From Nitrospira sp. (GTDB lineage Bacteria; Nitrospirota; Nitrospiria; Nitrospirales; Nitrospiraceae): a stretch of 64,000 nt of DNA. Below, in pieces: positions 7,889-15,523 of the stretch. The stretch spans positions 1,798,001-1,862,000 of the forward strand of contig CP060499.1 of NCBI GenBank assembly GCA_024760525.1, read 5' to 3'. Each line of letters starts with the position of its first letter. Position 1 is the stretch's first letter. Both the position numbers and the translations under genes were made by a program. The notes beneath the pieces are model-generated. The model had not been told where the DNA came from, searched no databases, and worked only from the letters and a program-made list of their open reading frames with translations.

Positions 7889-8535
7889 TCTTTCTCCGTC
7901 GGCAACTGCCTCTGCTTATCACGATGATCACGGGTCTTCTGTTTGCGGCGCAGTACTATGTGCCGCATCCGGCCTCGGAGCAGATGCTCACCTCCGCGAC
8001 GAAATGGCTGCAGATTATCGGAGGATTCGCGTTGATCCTGGGTGTGACCAGCCTGTTCCATCAACATGCGGTCAAGATCGGGCGCAAGGAAGCCGGATGG
8101 GGCTACAGCCTCGTGCTGTATGCCGCCATGCTCGGGACGATCGCGGCCGGGCTGTGGGCCAATGGCAAAGAAAGCCTCGATGGGGCCATGACGGCATTCG
8201 GCTGGGTCTACAACTATATGATGGTGCCGCTGCAAGGGACGATGTTTGCCATATTGGCCTTCTTCATCGCATCGGCCGCCTATCGCTCGTTCAGGGCCAG
8301 GAGTCGGGAAGCGGCGGTATTGTTGGTCGCGGCAGTGATCGTGATGATGGGACGTGTGCCGCTGGGTGAGTATCTGATTCCCTTGAGCGGCGACGTTTCC
8401 TCATGGATTTTGAATGTGCTCAATGCTTCCGTACGCCGGGCCATTCTGATCGGCGTCAGTCTCGGCGCTATTGCGTTGTCATTCAAGATTATCTTTGGCG
8501 TGGAGCGGTCGTATCTTGGCGGAGGGAAGGAGTAG
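7885..8535 (+). CDS. six-helix membrane protein of unknown function
   Basis: A 216-aa hydrophobic protein with about six transmembrane helices: LITMITGLLFAAQYYV, IIGGFALILGVTSLF, LVLYAAMLGTIAAGLW, LQGTMFAILAFFIASAAY, AAVLLVAAVIVMMG and ILIGVSLGAIALSFKIIFG. It is not recognised as a named family. It overlaps the upstream DUF6754 gene by four bases and is therefore almost certainly a subunit of the same membrane complex. No catalytic motif is visible. Confidence 0.75.
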   Translation: MIFLRRQLPLLITMITGLLFAAQYYVPHPASEQMLTSATKWLQIIGGFALILGVTSLFHQHAVKIGRKEAGWGYSLVLYAAMLGTIAAGLWANGKESLDGAMTAFGWVYNYMMVPLQGTMFAILAFFIASAAYRSFRARSREAAVLLVAAVIVMMGRVPLGEYLIPLSGDVSSWILNVLNASVRRAILIGVSLGAIALSFKIIFGVERSYLGGGKE

Positions 8536-8621
8536 GAAGTGTGGGACCCTTCCGCTGCGCGCGACCGGGCTCCCGCTCGGCGCCACCCGCAGTTGATGGG
8601 TGAGGGGGAGCAGGAGAAGGC

Positions 8622-9464
8622 ATGAGTTTTTCAGAGCGTATGCTCAGGATCGATCGGCGGATCATTTTCTTGGTGATCGGCCTCTGCACCTTGTTGCCGT
8701 TGCTCTATCCGGTCGGTTTGCCGATCAGGATTTCGTCGGAAGTCCGTGGCGTGTACGAGCATATCGAGTCGTTGCCGGAACATTCCGTCTTTCTGCTGTC
8801 GATCGATTTCGATCCCGCCTCCAAACCCGAGCTCTATCCGCAAGCGGTGGCGCTGCTGCGTCACGCTTTCAAGAAGAATCTTCGGGTGGTCACGATGACT
8901 CTCTGGGTGACCGGGACAGGCATGGCGGATCAGTTAGTCACGCAGGTTGCCAAAGAGATGGGGAGAGAATACGGGAAGGATTATGCATTTCTGGGATGGA
9001 GTCCGGGCGGGCAAGCCGTGATCATCAATATGGGGCAGGACCTCTATTCAGCATTTCCCAGCGACTATAGCGGCAAGCCCACGAAGGATTTGCCGGTTCT
9101 TGACGGCGTGCGCAGCTTGAAGGATGTCGGCTACATGGTCAGCTTGGGCGCCGGCCGTCCCGGGGTTGAAGAGTGGTATGTCTTTGGGAAGGACAAATAT
9201 AAGTTCGAAATGGGTGGTGGCTGCACGGGAGTGATGGCGCCGGGATTATATCCATTGCTGCGAAGCGGACAGATCAACGGCCTGATCGGCGGCCTCCGCG
9301 GCGCGGCTGAGTATGAGAGCCTCATCGGTCAGAAAGGCAAAGCGGTGGCGGGTATGGACGCACAGTCCGCGACGCATCTCGCCATCATCGTGCTGGTGAT
9401 CATCTGCAACGCATTTTACCTCTCGCTCCGGCGCACAGCTCGGGCACAGGGACAGGTTGGCTGA
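8622..9464 (+). CDS. membrane-anchored protein with a large soluble domain, unknown function
   Basis: A 280-aa protein with an N-terminal transmembrane helix (IIFLVIGLCTLLPLLYPVGL, residues about 15-34) and a C-terminal one (LAIIVLVIICNAFYLSL, about 252-268). Between them is an alpha/beta domain of about 210 residues with SVFLLSIDFDPASKPELYPQ, VVTMTLWVTGTGMADQLV and a Gly/Cys motif GGGCTGVMAPGLYPLL. It is not recognised. An upstream GGAGAAGG supports the ATG. It follows the six-helix protein after 86 bases and belongs to the same operon. Confidence 0.75.
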   Translation: MSFSERMLRIDRRIIFLVIGLCTLLPLLYPVGLPIRISSEVRGVYEHIESLPEHSVFLLSIDFDPASKPELYPQAVALLRHAFKKNLRVVTMTLWVTGTGMADQLVTQVAKEMGREYGKDYAFLGWSPGGQAVIINMGQDLYSAFPSDYSGKPTKDLPVLDGVRSLKDVGYMVSLGAGRPGVEEWYVFGKDKYKFEMGGGCTGVMAPGLYPLLRSGQINGLIGGLRGAAEYESLIGQKGKAVAGMDAQSATHLAIIVLVIICNAFYLSLRRTARAQGQVG

Positions 9465-9480
9465 AGGGTAGAGGATCTCG

Positions 9481-10230
9481 ATGGATGCCACGATACTAGG
9501 GGCCTGGGTTGCGACGGGGTTGACCCTCCTGATCTTCTCATTCCTGTACAAGGATAACGTGTTGTTCAAACTGGCCGAGCATCTCTATGTGGGGGTTTCG
9601 GTCGGCTACACGATCGTGAAGACGTACGATACCGTCATCGTCCACTTGGTCGTCAAGCCGATCGTCGAAAACGGGGAAATCGCCCTGCTGATTCCCGTGG
9701 CCATTGGGATGCTCATGCTGACCAGGTACGTGCCGAAAGCCGCCTGGATATCCCGATACGCCTTCGCCTTCATCGTCGGGATGGGGGCGGGATTGGCGAT
9801 ACCGAGAACGATTTCTTCCTTCATCCTGAAACAAATCGAGGATACAGTTCGTCCGTTGTTATCGATCGCGGGAGCGGATGGCGTCAGCTTCTCGATGAAC
9901 CTGCTCAATCCCGCGAGCAACCTCAATGCGATCATCATCCTGCTGGGAGTCGGCTCGGTCTTGTTCTACTTCTTTTTTTCGATCGAGCACAGTGGGCCTG
10001 GAAGGGCAGTGGCTCGAACCGGCGTGCTGTTCTTGATGATTTCCTTCGGCGCCGCGTTTGGTTATACGGTTATGGCCCGCATGTCGCTCTTGATCGGCCG
10101 ATTGACCGATTTGATCGAATTCTCCGATGCCTCCTACGGGCGGCCTACCATCTGGTTGCTGATTCTCACGGTGGTGGCGCTCATCATATTGGCCCGGCGA
10201 GGTGAAGCCCCTCCTCCAAGTAGTCAGTAG
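9481..10230 (+). CDS. polytopic membrane protein of unknown function
   Basis: A 249-aa protein with about six to seven transmembrane helices, including ILGAWVATGLTLLIFSFLY, ALLIPVAIGMLMLTRYV, AFIVGMGAGLAIP, AIIILLGVGSVLFYFFF, VLFLMISFGAAFGYTVMA and LLILTVVALIILA. No family is recognised. It starts 16 bases after the preceding gene behind a GAGGA site. With its neighbours it makes four consecutive membrane proteins in the operon, consistent with a multi-subunit integral membrane complex. Confidence 0.75.
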   Translation: MDATILGAWVATGLTLLIFSFLYKDNVLFKLAEHLYVGVSVGYTIVKTYDTVIVHLVVKPIVENGEIALLIPVAIGMLMLTRYVPKAAWISRYAFAFIVGMGAGLAIPRTISSFILKQIEDTVRPLLSIAGADGVSFSMNLLNPASNLNAIIILLGVGSVLFYFFFSIEHSGPGRAVARTGVLFLMISFGAAFGYTVMARMSLLIGRLTDLIEFSDASYGRPTIWLLILTVVALIILARRGEAPPPSSQ

Positions 10231-10276
10231 CCACGGCTATCGGATCGGTTGCAGCGGCTCCATTCCATCCCCTACA

Positions 10277-11524
10277 ATGACCGTCGTCATGTCCACCGGT
10301 GTCGTCAAAGATTCAACTCAGTATCCGGTCCTTCGGAATCTGCAATTTTCGCCCATTAAGCAGGGGGAAGATCAATTGATGGTGCTCTGGGATCCCAGCG
10401 GCCTGAGCAAGGAAAAACTGGTCCTGCCGCTCAATTTCTTTTTCATCGTGCAACATTTCGACGGAGAGCATTCTCTCCAAGACATCGGCGCGCTGTACCT
10501 GAAACGGTTTGGTGAATTCCTGCTGCCGAGCAAAGTGGAACAGTTGGTGGCGGATCTGGCGCACAAGCTTTTCTTGGAAGGCCCGCAAGCTGAATCGGCA
10601 CGGGAACAGGCCCGGATCGAGTATCGGCAGCAGCCGGCCAGGCCGGCCGCGTTTGCCGGACGGAGCTACGAGGCCGATGGTGTGAAGCTCAAAAAGCAGA
10701 TCGACGGATTCTTTACGTCTGGTGAAGGTCCGGATTTCAAGCCCTCCGAGCATCAGGGCAAGACGATCAAGGGGCTCGTGGTGCCCACATACGATCTCAA
10801 GCAGGCAGGACCGGTTTATGCGTGGGGATACAAAGAGTTACAGGAAGCCCAACGGCCGGATGTCTATGTGCTGTTCGGTACGGCACATGCCGGACTGGGG
10901 AATTTGTTTGCAGTCACCGACAAAGATTTTGAGACCCCGTTGGGAACGGTCCAGGTTGATCGGACGGTCGTAGACCGGTTAAACGAATTGGTTCCGGAAT
11001 ACTTCCAAGAAGACATCGCCCATCAATCCGAACATGCCATTGAATTCCAATTGCCGTTTCTCCAAACCATCATCGGGAAGCCGTTCACGATCGTTCCGAT
11101 CTTGTCCTCATTTTCCGCATCGAGTCTCCATGATCCTACAGTCCGGAATTCGGTGGATCGGTTTCTGAAGGCTCTGCAAGATGCGATCGCTGTCTCCAGA
11201 AAGACATCATGTGTCATTGCCGCAGGGGAGCTGGCTCATCTCGGCCTGCGCTATGGCGATGCCGCTCCACCGACTGATTTTTCCTTTCATCGCGCCATGC
11301 AGCGCGATTTGGAAATGTTGAAGCATGTCGAAGAACTCCAACCGGACGCATTCGCCGGGTACATCCAAAAGGAACACGATCAACGTCGCATTTCGGGCTT
11401 CTCGCCGATCTATAGCCTGTTGCGAGTGATTCAGGCGGAAAAGGGCCACGTCCTCCGCTACGATCGCGGCATCACGGATCAATATAACTCCACCGTGACC
11501 TACGCCAGCCTGGCGTTTTTCTGA
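10277..11524 (+). CDS. Memo-family protein (AmmeMemoRadiSam protein B-like)
   Basis: A 415-aa protein. The first ~115 residues are a separate N-terminal domain (NLQFSPIKQGEDQLMVLWDP). The rest is a Memo-like domain beginning PAAFAGRSYEADGVKLKKQI. It continues with GLVVPTYDLKQAGPVYAWGY, where family members usually have a His-containing VPHAG motif, and VLFGTAHAG, HQSEHAIEFQLPFL, VPILSSFS and AAGELAHLG. Memo proteins form the B component of AMMECR1-Memo-radical-SAM sets; neither partner is in this window. The start at 10277 is chosen because the longer ORF from 10202 overlaps the upstream gene and adds non-conserved residues. It is the last gene of the operon. Confidence 0.8.
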   Translation: MTVVMSTGVVKDSTQYPVLRNLQFSPIKQGEDQLMVLWDPSGLSKEKLVLPLNFFFIVQHFDGEHSLQDIGALYLKRFGEFLLPSKVEQLVADLAHKLFLEGPQAESAREQARIEYRQQPARPAAFAGRSYEADGVKLKKQIDGFFTSGEGPDFKPSEHQGKTIKGLVVPTYDLKQAGPVYAWGYKELQEAQRPDVYVLFGTAHAGLGNLFAVTDKDFETPLGTVQVDRTVVDRLNELVPEYFQEDIAHQSEHAIEFQLPFLQTIIGKPFTIVPILSSFSASSLHDPTVRNSVDRFLKALQDAIAVSRKTSCVIAAGELAHLGLRYGDAAPPTDFSFHRAMQRDLEMLKHVEELQPDAFAGYIQKEHDQRRISGFSPIYSLLRVIQAEKGHVLRYDRGITDQYNSTVTYASLAFF

Positions 11525-11641
11525 TCAGCAATTCCTTTCTCACAACGGGTGTTCTAGTCGATCACGCGGAATGTCGCACCACGGGTGTGGTTAGTTGTTT
11601 ATTGTAGGGTTGAGACTACAGATTGGATAGACCGTGTGAAT

Positions 11642-11649
11642 CAGTTTGT
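11642..11649 (+). repeat. 8-bp target-site duplication, left
   Basis: CAGTTTGT directly outside the left inverted repeat; identical to 13775-13782. Eight-base duplications are characteristic of IS1595-family insertion. Confidence 0.85.
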
Positions 11650-11676
11650 GGCGATTATGCCCCACTTGACACCACA
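11650..11676 (+). repeat. left terminal inverted repeat of the IS1595 element
   Basis: 27 bases starting GGCGATTATGCCC and ending GACACCACA. It matches the right end in inverted orientation with two mismatches. Confidence 0.9.
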
Positions 11677-11720
11677 TCCATAAAGCTGTAGAATGGCCTC
11701 AACATCACGGAGGCCAGACA

Positions 11721-12614
11721 ATGAAAACGACGCTCACCAGCATGATGAATCGATTCAAAGACGAAACCGCCTGCAAGCAGTTCTTGCTTGAGCGCCGCTG
11801 GCCGAATGGGGTCCACTGCCCCCGTTGCAACAATGCCAAGGTCTTCGCCGTCAAGAGCCGTCCGTTCCATTGGGTCTGTAAGGGCAAGGAGTGCGGAGGA
11901 CGGAACGGCTACCGCTTCTCGATCATCACCCATACGATCTTCGAGAACACGAACTATCCGTTGCGGACTTGGTTTCAGGTCATCTACCTCATGATGACCA
12001 GCAAGAAGGGGATTAGCGCCTTGCAGGTACAACGCATGATCGGTAGCGGGGCCTATCGGACCGCTTGGTATATGTGCCATCGCATCCGATCTGCCATGCA
12101 AGACGGCGGATTCAATGCGCTGATGGGCGAAGTAGAGGTAGACGAAACCTACATCGGCGGCAAGTTTAAGAACAAGCATGTCTCTCAACGCCTGGATGGT
12201 CCCCATGGCAGCACCAAGGGCAAGGTTGCCGTTATTGGCGCGATGGCTCGCAAGGGTAAGGTCGTGGCCAAGATCATTGAGAAAGTCAATGCAGAGACTT
12301 TGCAGGGCTTTGTACGGCAGGCTGTAGGAGAGAACGTGTCCCTGGTGGCCACTGATGAGCACTCTGGTTATAAGGGCCTGGCCAAGCTGGGCTATCCGCA
12401 TGAGTCGGTGAGCCATTATCGCGGTGAGTATGTGCGCGGCAATGTGCATACCGCGAACCTGGACAGCTTCTGGAGCTTGTTGAAGCGGGGTGTGATCGGC
12501 ACCTATCACAAGGTGAGCAAAGACTACTTGCCGCTGTACCTGGCCGAGTTCAGCTACCGGCACAATAACCGCCAGAATCCAGACATCTTTGGCGACGTGA
12601 TAGCAGAATGCTGA
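11721..12614 (+). CDS. IS1595-family transposase
   Basis: A 297-aa transposase. The N-terminal zinc-ribbon (CPRCNNAKV at about residue 33, then WVCKGKECGG) is the Zn_Tnp_IS1595 domain. The DDE-type core follows with EVDETYIGGKFKNKH (first Asp near residue 138), LVATDEHSGYKGLAK (second Asp near 211) and NLDSFWSLLKRGVIGTYH with an acidic/Asn-rich third site. Length and order match the family. No frameshift is seen and the gene starts 71 bases inside the left end, so it is probably active. Confidence 0.93.
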   Translation: MKTTLTSMMNRFKDETACKQFLLERRWPNGVHCPRCNNAKVFAVKSRPFHWVCKGKECGGRNGYRFSIITHTIFENTNYPLRTWFQVIYLMMTSKKGISALQVQRMIGSGAYRTAWYMCHRIRSAMQDGGFNALMGEVEVDETYIGGKFKNKHVSQRLDGPHGSTKGKVAVIGAMARKGKVVAKIIEKVNAETLQGFVRQAVGENVSLVATDEHSGYKGLAKLGYPHESVSHYRGEYVRGNVHTANLDSFWSLLKRGVIGTYHKVSKDYLPLYLAEFSYRHNNRQNPDIFGDVIAEC

Positions 12615-12690
12615 GCACGCCAGCGGTAAAGCGTGCCAGCATGAAGTATGATCCGAAGAACGTGCAGCTAAACCTGCCCATGGAGGTTGT

Positions 12691-12837
12691 ATGCCGAAGG
12701 CGAAACCACTCTCGCTCCATCCGTTGAGCTTTGAAGAGGTCATAGACGTTCTCGTTAAAGCGCCACCGAAGCCACAGAGAGATAGTGCGATATCCAAACC
12801 AAAGAAACGCAAAAATCCATCAACACCACCACAATAG
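12691..12837 (+). CDS. small ORF downstream of the transposase (48 aa)
   Basis: Reads MPKAKPLSLHPLSFEEVIDV, then a Lys/Pro-rich tail (KPKKRKNPSTPPQ). Short proteins of the form KPLSLxPLSFxEAxxxLL commonly follow transposase genes of this and related element types, and also occur as orphans. It is preceded by GGAGGTTGT, a good ribosome-binding site. Function unknown; it may assist or regulate transposition or act as an antitoxin-like protein. It lies entirely inside the IS. Confidence 0.6.
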   Translation: MPKAKPLSLHPLSFEEVIDVLVKAPPKPQRDSAISKPKKRKNPSTPPQ

Positions 12838-12846
12838 CGATATCCC

Positions 12847-13677
12847 ATGATAGAGGATGGCGATGGAAAGCCCGCACAGACCGATCCCAGCATAAATTCG
12901 CCTTCGCCCATTGAGCCTCCTCAACAGGAGGCTGTCGAACTGCCCATCGTAAAAACGCACCAGGAAAAGACCGCAACACATGCAGATAAGAGCCATCAGG
13001 CAGCTTCCATACGCGATAAGGCGCTTGTAGACAGAATTCAAAAAAGCGACGTATGGATGATTGTCCTGACAGCTATCATGGCTATATCTGCTGCTGCCCA
13101 AGTCGTTATTTATTGCTTTCAGGCTAAAGATAGCTCTATGCAAACCGATAGAATCATTTCCGAAGCCACGAGAATGGCTAACTCTCTGGAGGCGACTGTA
13201 GAACGAAACAAAATCATGCTCGATGAATACCGGCAATCTGCTCAAATTGATCAAAGGGCGTGGATTGGATTCGCGCTCGCTACCACTCCTCAGGTCAAAC
13301 CAAACGCAAGACTTGTCACTGAGGTCCAAGTAGCAAATACCGGGAGAACTCCAGCTCGGAAAATGCATGGTCATGTAGTTTCTCGGGTACTTTCCAAAAG
13401 CGAACCCTTCTCTCCAGTCTATCCAAAGCCTGACGATAAACCAGGATTGGGCGTGGTACAGCCTGGAGGGCTTGTTAGTTGGCACATCCGAGTCTCCGCA
13501 GGACTTACCCAAGACGAAATCGATGAGTTTGCCAATGGCGATAAAATCATGTACGTCTTTGGAAAATTCAATTATGAAGATATTTTCAAACAACCCCATC
13601 GCACTACATTCTGTGTTTACTTTTCTCCCCATTTCGAGGCCGCCAAGACTTGTCATACATACAACGAGGCTGACTAA
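12847..13677 (+). CDS. membrane-anchored passenger protein of the IS
   Basis: A 276-aa protein. The N-terminal ~70 residues are Pro/Gln/His-rich and hydrophilic. One transmembrane helix follows (VWMIVLTAIMAISAAAQVVI, about residues 76-95), then a coiled-coil-like segment (ISEATRMANSLEATVERNKI) and a beta-rich domain (LVTEVQVANTGRTPARKMHG, then KFNYEDIFKQPHRTTFCVYF). This architecture is common among bacterial hypothetical membrane proteins; no activity is known. It lies within the IS ends, nine bases after the 48-aa ORF, so it is cargo of the element. Lower G+C wording than neighbours (many ATA/AAA/GAA codons) fits foreign origin. Confidence 0.75.
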   Translation: MIEDGDGKPAQTDPSINSPSPIEPPQQEAVELPIVKTHQEKTATHADKSHQAASIRDKALVDRIQKSDVWMIVLTAIMAISAAAQVVIYCFQAKDSSMQTDRIISEATRMANSLEATVERNKIMLDEYRQSAQIDQRAWIGFALATTPQVKPNARLVTEVQVANTGRTPARKMHGHVVSRVLSKSEPFSPVYPKPDDKPGLGVVQPGGLVSWHIRVSAGLTQDEIDEFANGDKIMYVFGKFNYEDIFKQPHRTTFCVYFSPHFEAAKTCHTYNEAD

Positions 13678-13747
13678 AACAACGTAGGTGCGCCAACTCA
13701 TAGCGCACCAGATTGGTCAAGTTCGGCGCGTTCTAATGGACTATCAG

Positions 13748-13774
13748 TGTGGTGTCGAGTTGGGCATAATCGCC
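13748..13774 (-). repeat. right terminal inverted repeat of the IS1595 element
   Basis: Read on the - strand it begins GGCGATTATGCCCAACTCGA and ends GACACCACA. It pairs with 11650-11676. Confidence 0.9.
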
Positions 13775-13782
13775 CAGTTTGT
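13775..13782 (+). repeat. 8-bp target-site duplication, right
   Basis: CAGTTTGT, identical to the copy at 11642-11649. Confidence 0.85.
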
Positions 13783-14084
13783 ATTCATGTTGAATCAATT
13801 TTTATTCAGCCGTTCGGTACGGTGACCGAAGATGACCAGGTCTGGCTACGCGAATTCGCGTAAAACCGCCAGATTTTCTCCATGATCGTGCGATTTGGAA
13901 AATCTGGATCCAGGATGTCAGCTAAGCACGGGACTTGCTGGGTACGGACAGCATGTCCCGGGCCGGGGCTAGACTGGATCGCCCAATCCAGCACCCCCAT
14001 CTCCTTGTGAGGTTCCGGCCCCGGGCGGGCGAGTCCGGCGGTGATGATGAGAAATCCACCGCCGGGTGTCGTCATCGAGGAATC
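13783..14084. other. gene-free stretch after the IS
   Basis: I see no credible gene here. It contains a GC-rich inverted repeat (GGCGGTG ... CACCGCC, about 14037-14063), and both strands have only short ORFs without recognisable motifs. It may be decayed sequence upstream of the Memo fragment that follows. Confidence 0.5.
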
Positions 14085-14182
14085 AGCCTGTTGTGCTTGC
14101 TTCAGGCAGAAATCGGCAAGTCCTCCTCTACGAGTGCGGCATCACGGATCAGGATAACTTCACCGACATCTACGCCGCCTGG
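14085..14182 (+). pseudogene. frameshifted C-terminal fragment of a second Memo gene
   Basis: The DNA from AGCCTGTTG to CTACGCCGCCTGG aligns with the 3' end of the intact Memo gene (about 11415-11512), sharing GCGGCATCACGGATCA exactly. In translation, SLL..LQAEIGK matches SLLRVIQAEKGH, and after a one-base deletion VLLYECGITDQDNFTDIYA matches VLRYDRGITDQYNSTVTYA. The missing base breaks the frame, and no upstream Memo sequence is recognisable. Confidence 0.7.
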
Positions 14183-14321
14183 TGTTCTTCCAGCGTTCAG
14201 CGCACCATACGATTACGATTGCAAGCCGGTTCGTTCGACGATGAACGTCGTGAGCGAGGACGGACAAACATGAAATTATGACTGAGCGTAGAGCGCGTTC
14301 CCGCACGGATCAAACAATTTA

Positions 14322-14377
14322 GATACACTCATTTGATCGTCTGGATACACTACGCGCTTCGAACTGATGGGTGTATC
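14322..14377. promoter_or_regulatory. three GATACAC boxes, possible operator
   Basis: GATACAC occurs at 14322-14328 and 14344-14350 as a direct repeat, and its complement GTGTATC at 14371-14377. The boxes start about 310 bases upstream of the LuxR-type regulator. Operator function is a guess from spacing and symmetry. Confidence 0.3.
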
Positions 14378-14635
14378 GTTTTAATACAGTACAGTGAGTT
14401 TATCGAACCGGTCTTCATGTGAGGGAAAAAGAATATATTTGAGTGAAACAGCGCGTTGAAACGTGCCCCCAAAATAGTTCTTCCCTGCGAGAACTTTCTG
14501 ATTCAAGAAGCTCCCGTGTCCCGCCGTAGTGGAATGCTTTTTGTATGACGCCGCATGAGTGAAAGTTATCATGGAGTTGATTGAATGAGAATTGACGAAG
14601 GTACCATCTAGGCGTAAGTTAGGGACCCTCTGGAA

Positions 14636-15343
14636 ATGAGGGAAGGCGTTCGGTACCACCTCATGACTGCGACAAACATTCACAACATCGGCGTTGCGAT
14701 CCTCCACCGTAATCAGCTGTTTCGAGAAAGCCTGAGTTGCTGTTTGGCACAGATCGATTTATTTTCAGTGGAGCATGATGCATCGAATTCAGAAGAGATC
14801 GAAGAAGCGCTTCGCGCGCATCACGTTGATGTGCTCCTGCTTGAGTTTGGAATATTGGCTCGCGGAGAAGAAAGAACCACCGCGAGAATTCGTCATCTGT
14901 CATCGCGAGTGAAGACCTTGGTGATCGATGTGCCTGAAAATGACAATGATGTGCTGTACTGCATTGAAACCGGCGGGGCCTCGGGCTACCTGCTGCACAA
15001 TGCTTCCATCAAAGATCTCATAAACAACATCAAGGCGGTGGTGAATGGGGAGACACTGTGCTCTCCACGTGTTGCGAGTCTGGCGTTCGACCGTGTGTCC
15101 GCACTCACACGTCAGATTGAAAGTGGCCATGCCGTCGATGGAGCGCGTCTCACTCGGCGTGAAACGCAAATTGTCGGATTGATTGATGAGGGGCTCAGTA
15201 ACAAAGAAATTGCCGTTTGCCTGCACATTGGAGTGTCGACCGTTAAAAACCATGTCCATAATATCCTCGATAAACTGCAGTTGCACAATCGCCATTCAGC
15301 GGTGAAGCACTTCAAAGAACAGGCCATGTACACCGGACGCTAG
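14636..15343 (+). CDS. NarL/LuxR-type regulator with a degenerate receiver domain
   Basis: A 235-aa protein (an alternative ATG at 14663 gives 226 aa). The N-terminal ~130 residues have the receiver fold, but key positions are changed. The acidic pair normally after strand 1 is replaced by HR (VAILHRNQLFRESL), the phospho-acceptor Asp is Glu (VDVLLLEFGI), and the conserved Lys is replaced (GYLLHNAS). The C-terminus is an intact LuxR HTH (LTRRETQIVGLIDEGLSNKE, then STVKNHVHNILDKLQL). It probably binds DNA without classical phosphorylation. It sits directly upstream of the second atypical receiver and the eCIS operon and is a candidate eCIS regulator. Confidence 0.85.
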   Translation: MREGVRYHLMTATNIHNIGVAILHRNQLFRESLSCCLAQIDLFSVEHDASNSEEIEEALRAHHVDVLLLEFGILARGEERTTARIRHLSSRVKTLVIDVPENDNDVLYCIETGGASGYLLHNASIKDLINNIKAVVNGETLCSPRVASLAFDRVSALTRQIESGHAVDGARLTRRETQIVGLIDEGLSNKEIAVCLHIGVSTVKNHVHNILDKLQLHNRHSAVKHFKEQAMYTGR

Positions 15344-15402
15344 CCTCCCCAAGTCCCTGTCACACACGAGTTTCATTGATCCCCTCCCGGCTCATCCGAA
15401 AA

Positions 15403-15445
15403 GGATCTAGATGAGGATCTAGATCTTACTTCTGCCGCATCTAGA
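15403..15445. promoter_or_regulatory. repeated ATCTAGAT palindromes upstream of the receiver/eCIS genes
   Basis: GGATCTAGATGA at 15403-15414 is followed at once by GGATCTAGATC at 15415-15425, and a third ATCTAGA lies at 15439-15445. Two perfect 8-bp palindromes with 12-base periodicity, about 100-120 bases before the TTG start of the orphan receiver, suggest a dimer-binding operator. No clear -10/-35 pair was identified next to it. Confidence 0.4.
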
Positions 15446-15523
15446 CCCAAATTCATCCCGTAGATCCATGGGATCTCACACAATTACGGCTAGAGTACGT
15501 CAACAGTATCGCGAGGCCGTCTA

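Larger units (their letters stand above)
11650..13774 (+). mobile_element. complete IS1595-family insertion sequence with passenger ORFs
   Basis: This 2125-bp element is bounded by 27-bp imperfect terminal inverted repeats and flanked by the direct repeat CAGTTTGT on both sides. The repeats are 11650-11676 (GGCGATTATGCCCCACTTGA...) and the complement of 13748-13774 (GGCGATTATGCCCAACTCGA...), with two mismatches. It encodes an intact IS1595-type transposase, a 48-aa ORF and a 276-aa membrane-anchored passenger protein, all on the + strand. It is longer than a minimal IS of this family (about 1-1.1 kb) because of the passenger gene. It inserted between the Memo gene and a Memo pseudogene fragment. 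Intact ends, target duplication and ORF suggest recent or still possible mobility. Confidence 0.9.

Noticed and set aside
11655..12911. Long - strand ORF of 418 codons over the IS
   Set aside because: It is a shadow of the IS1595 transposase, whose + strand motifs are complete.
12820..13701. - strand ORF of 293 codons opposite the IS passenger
   Set aside because: The + strand frame has a transmembrane helix, a coiled coil and a plausible conserved beta domain and follows a coding cluster; the - frame has no recognisable motif.
14066..14281. 71-aa + strand ORF
   Set aside because: Part of it is the frameshifted Memo relic; the rest has no similarity, so it is not a gene.
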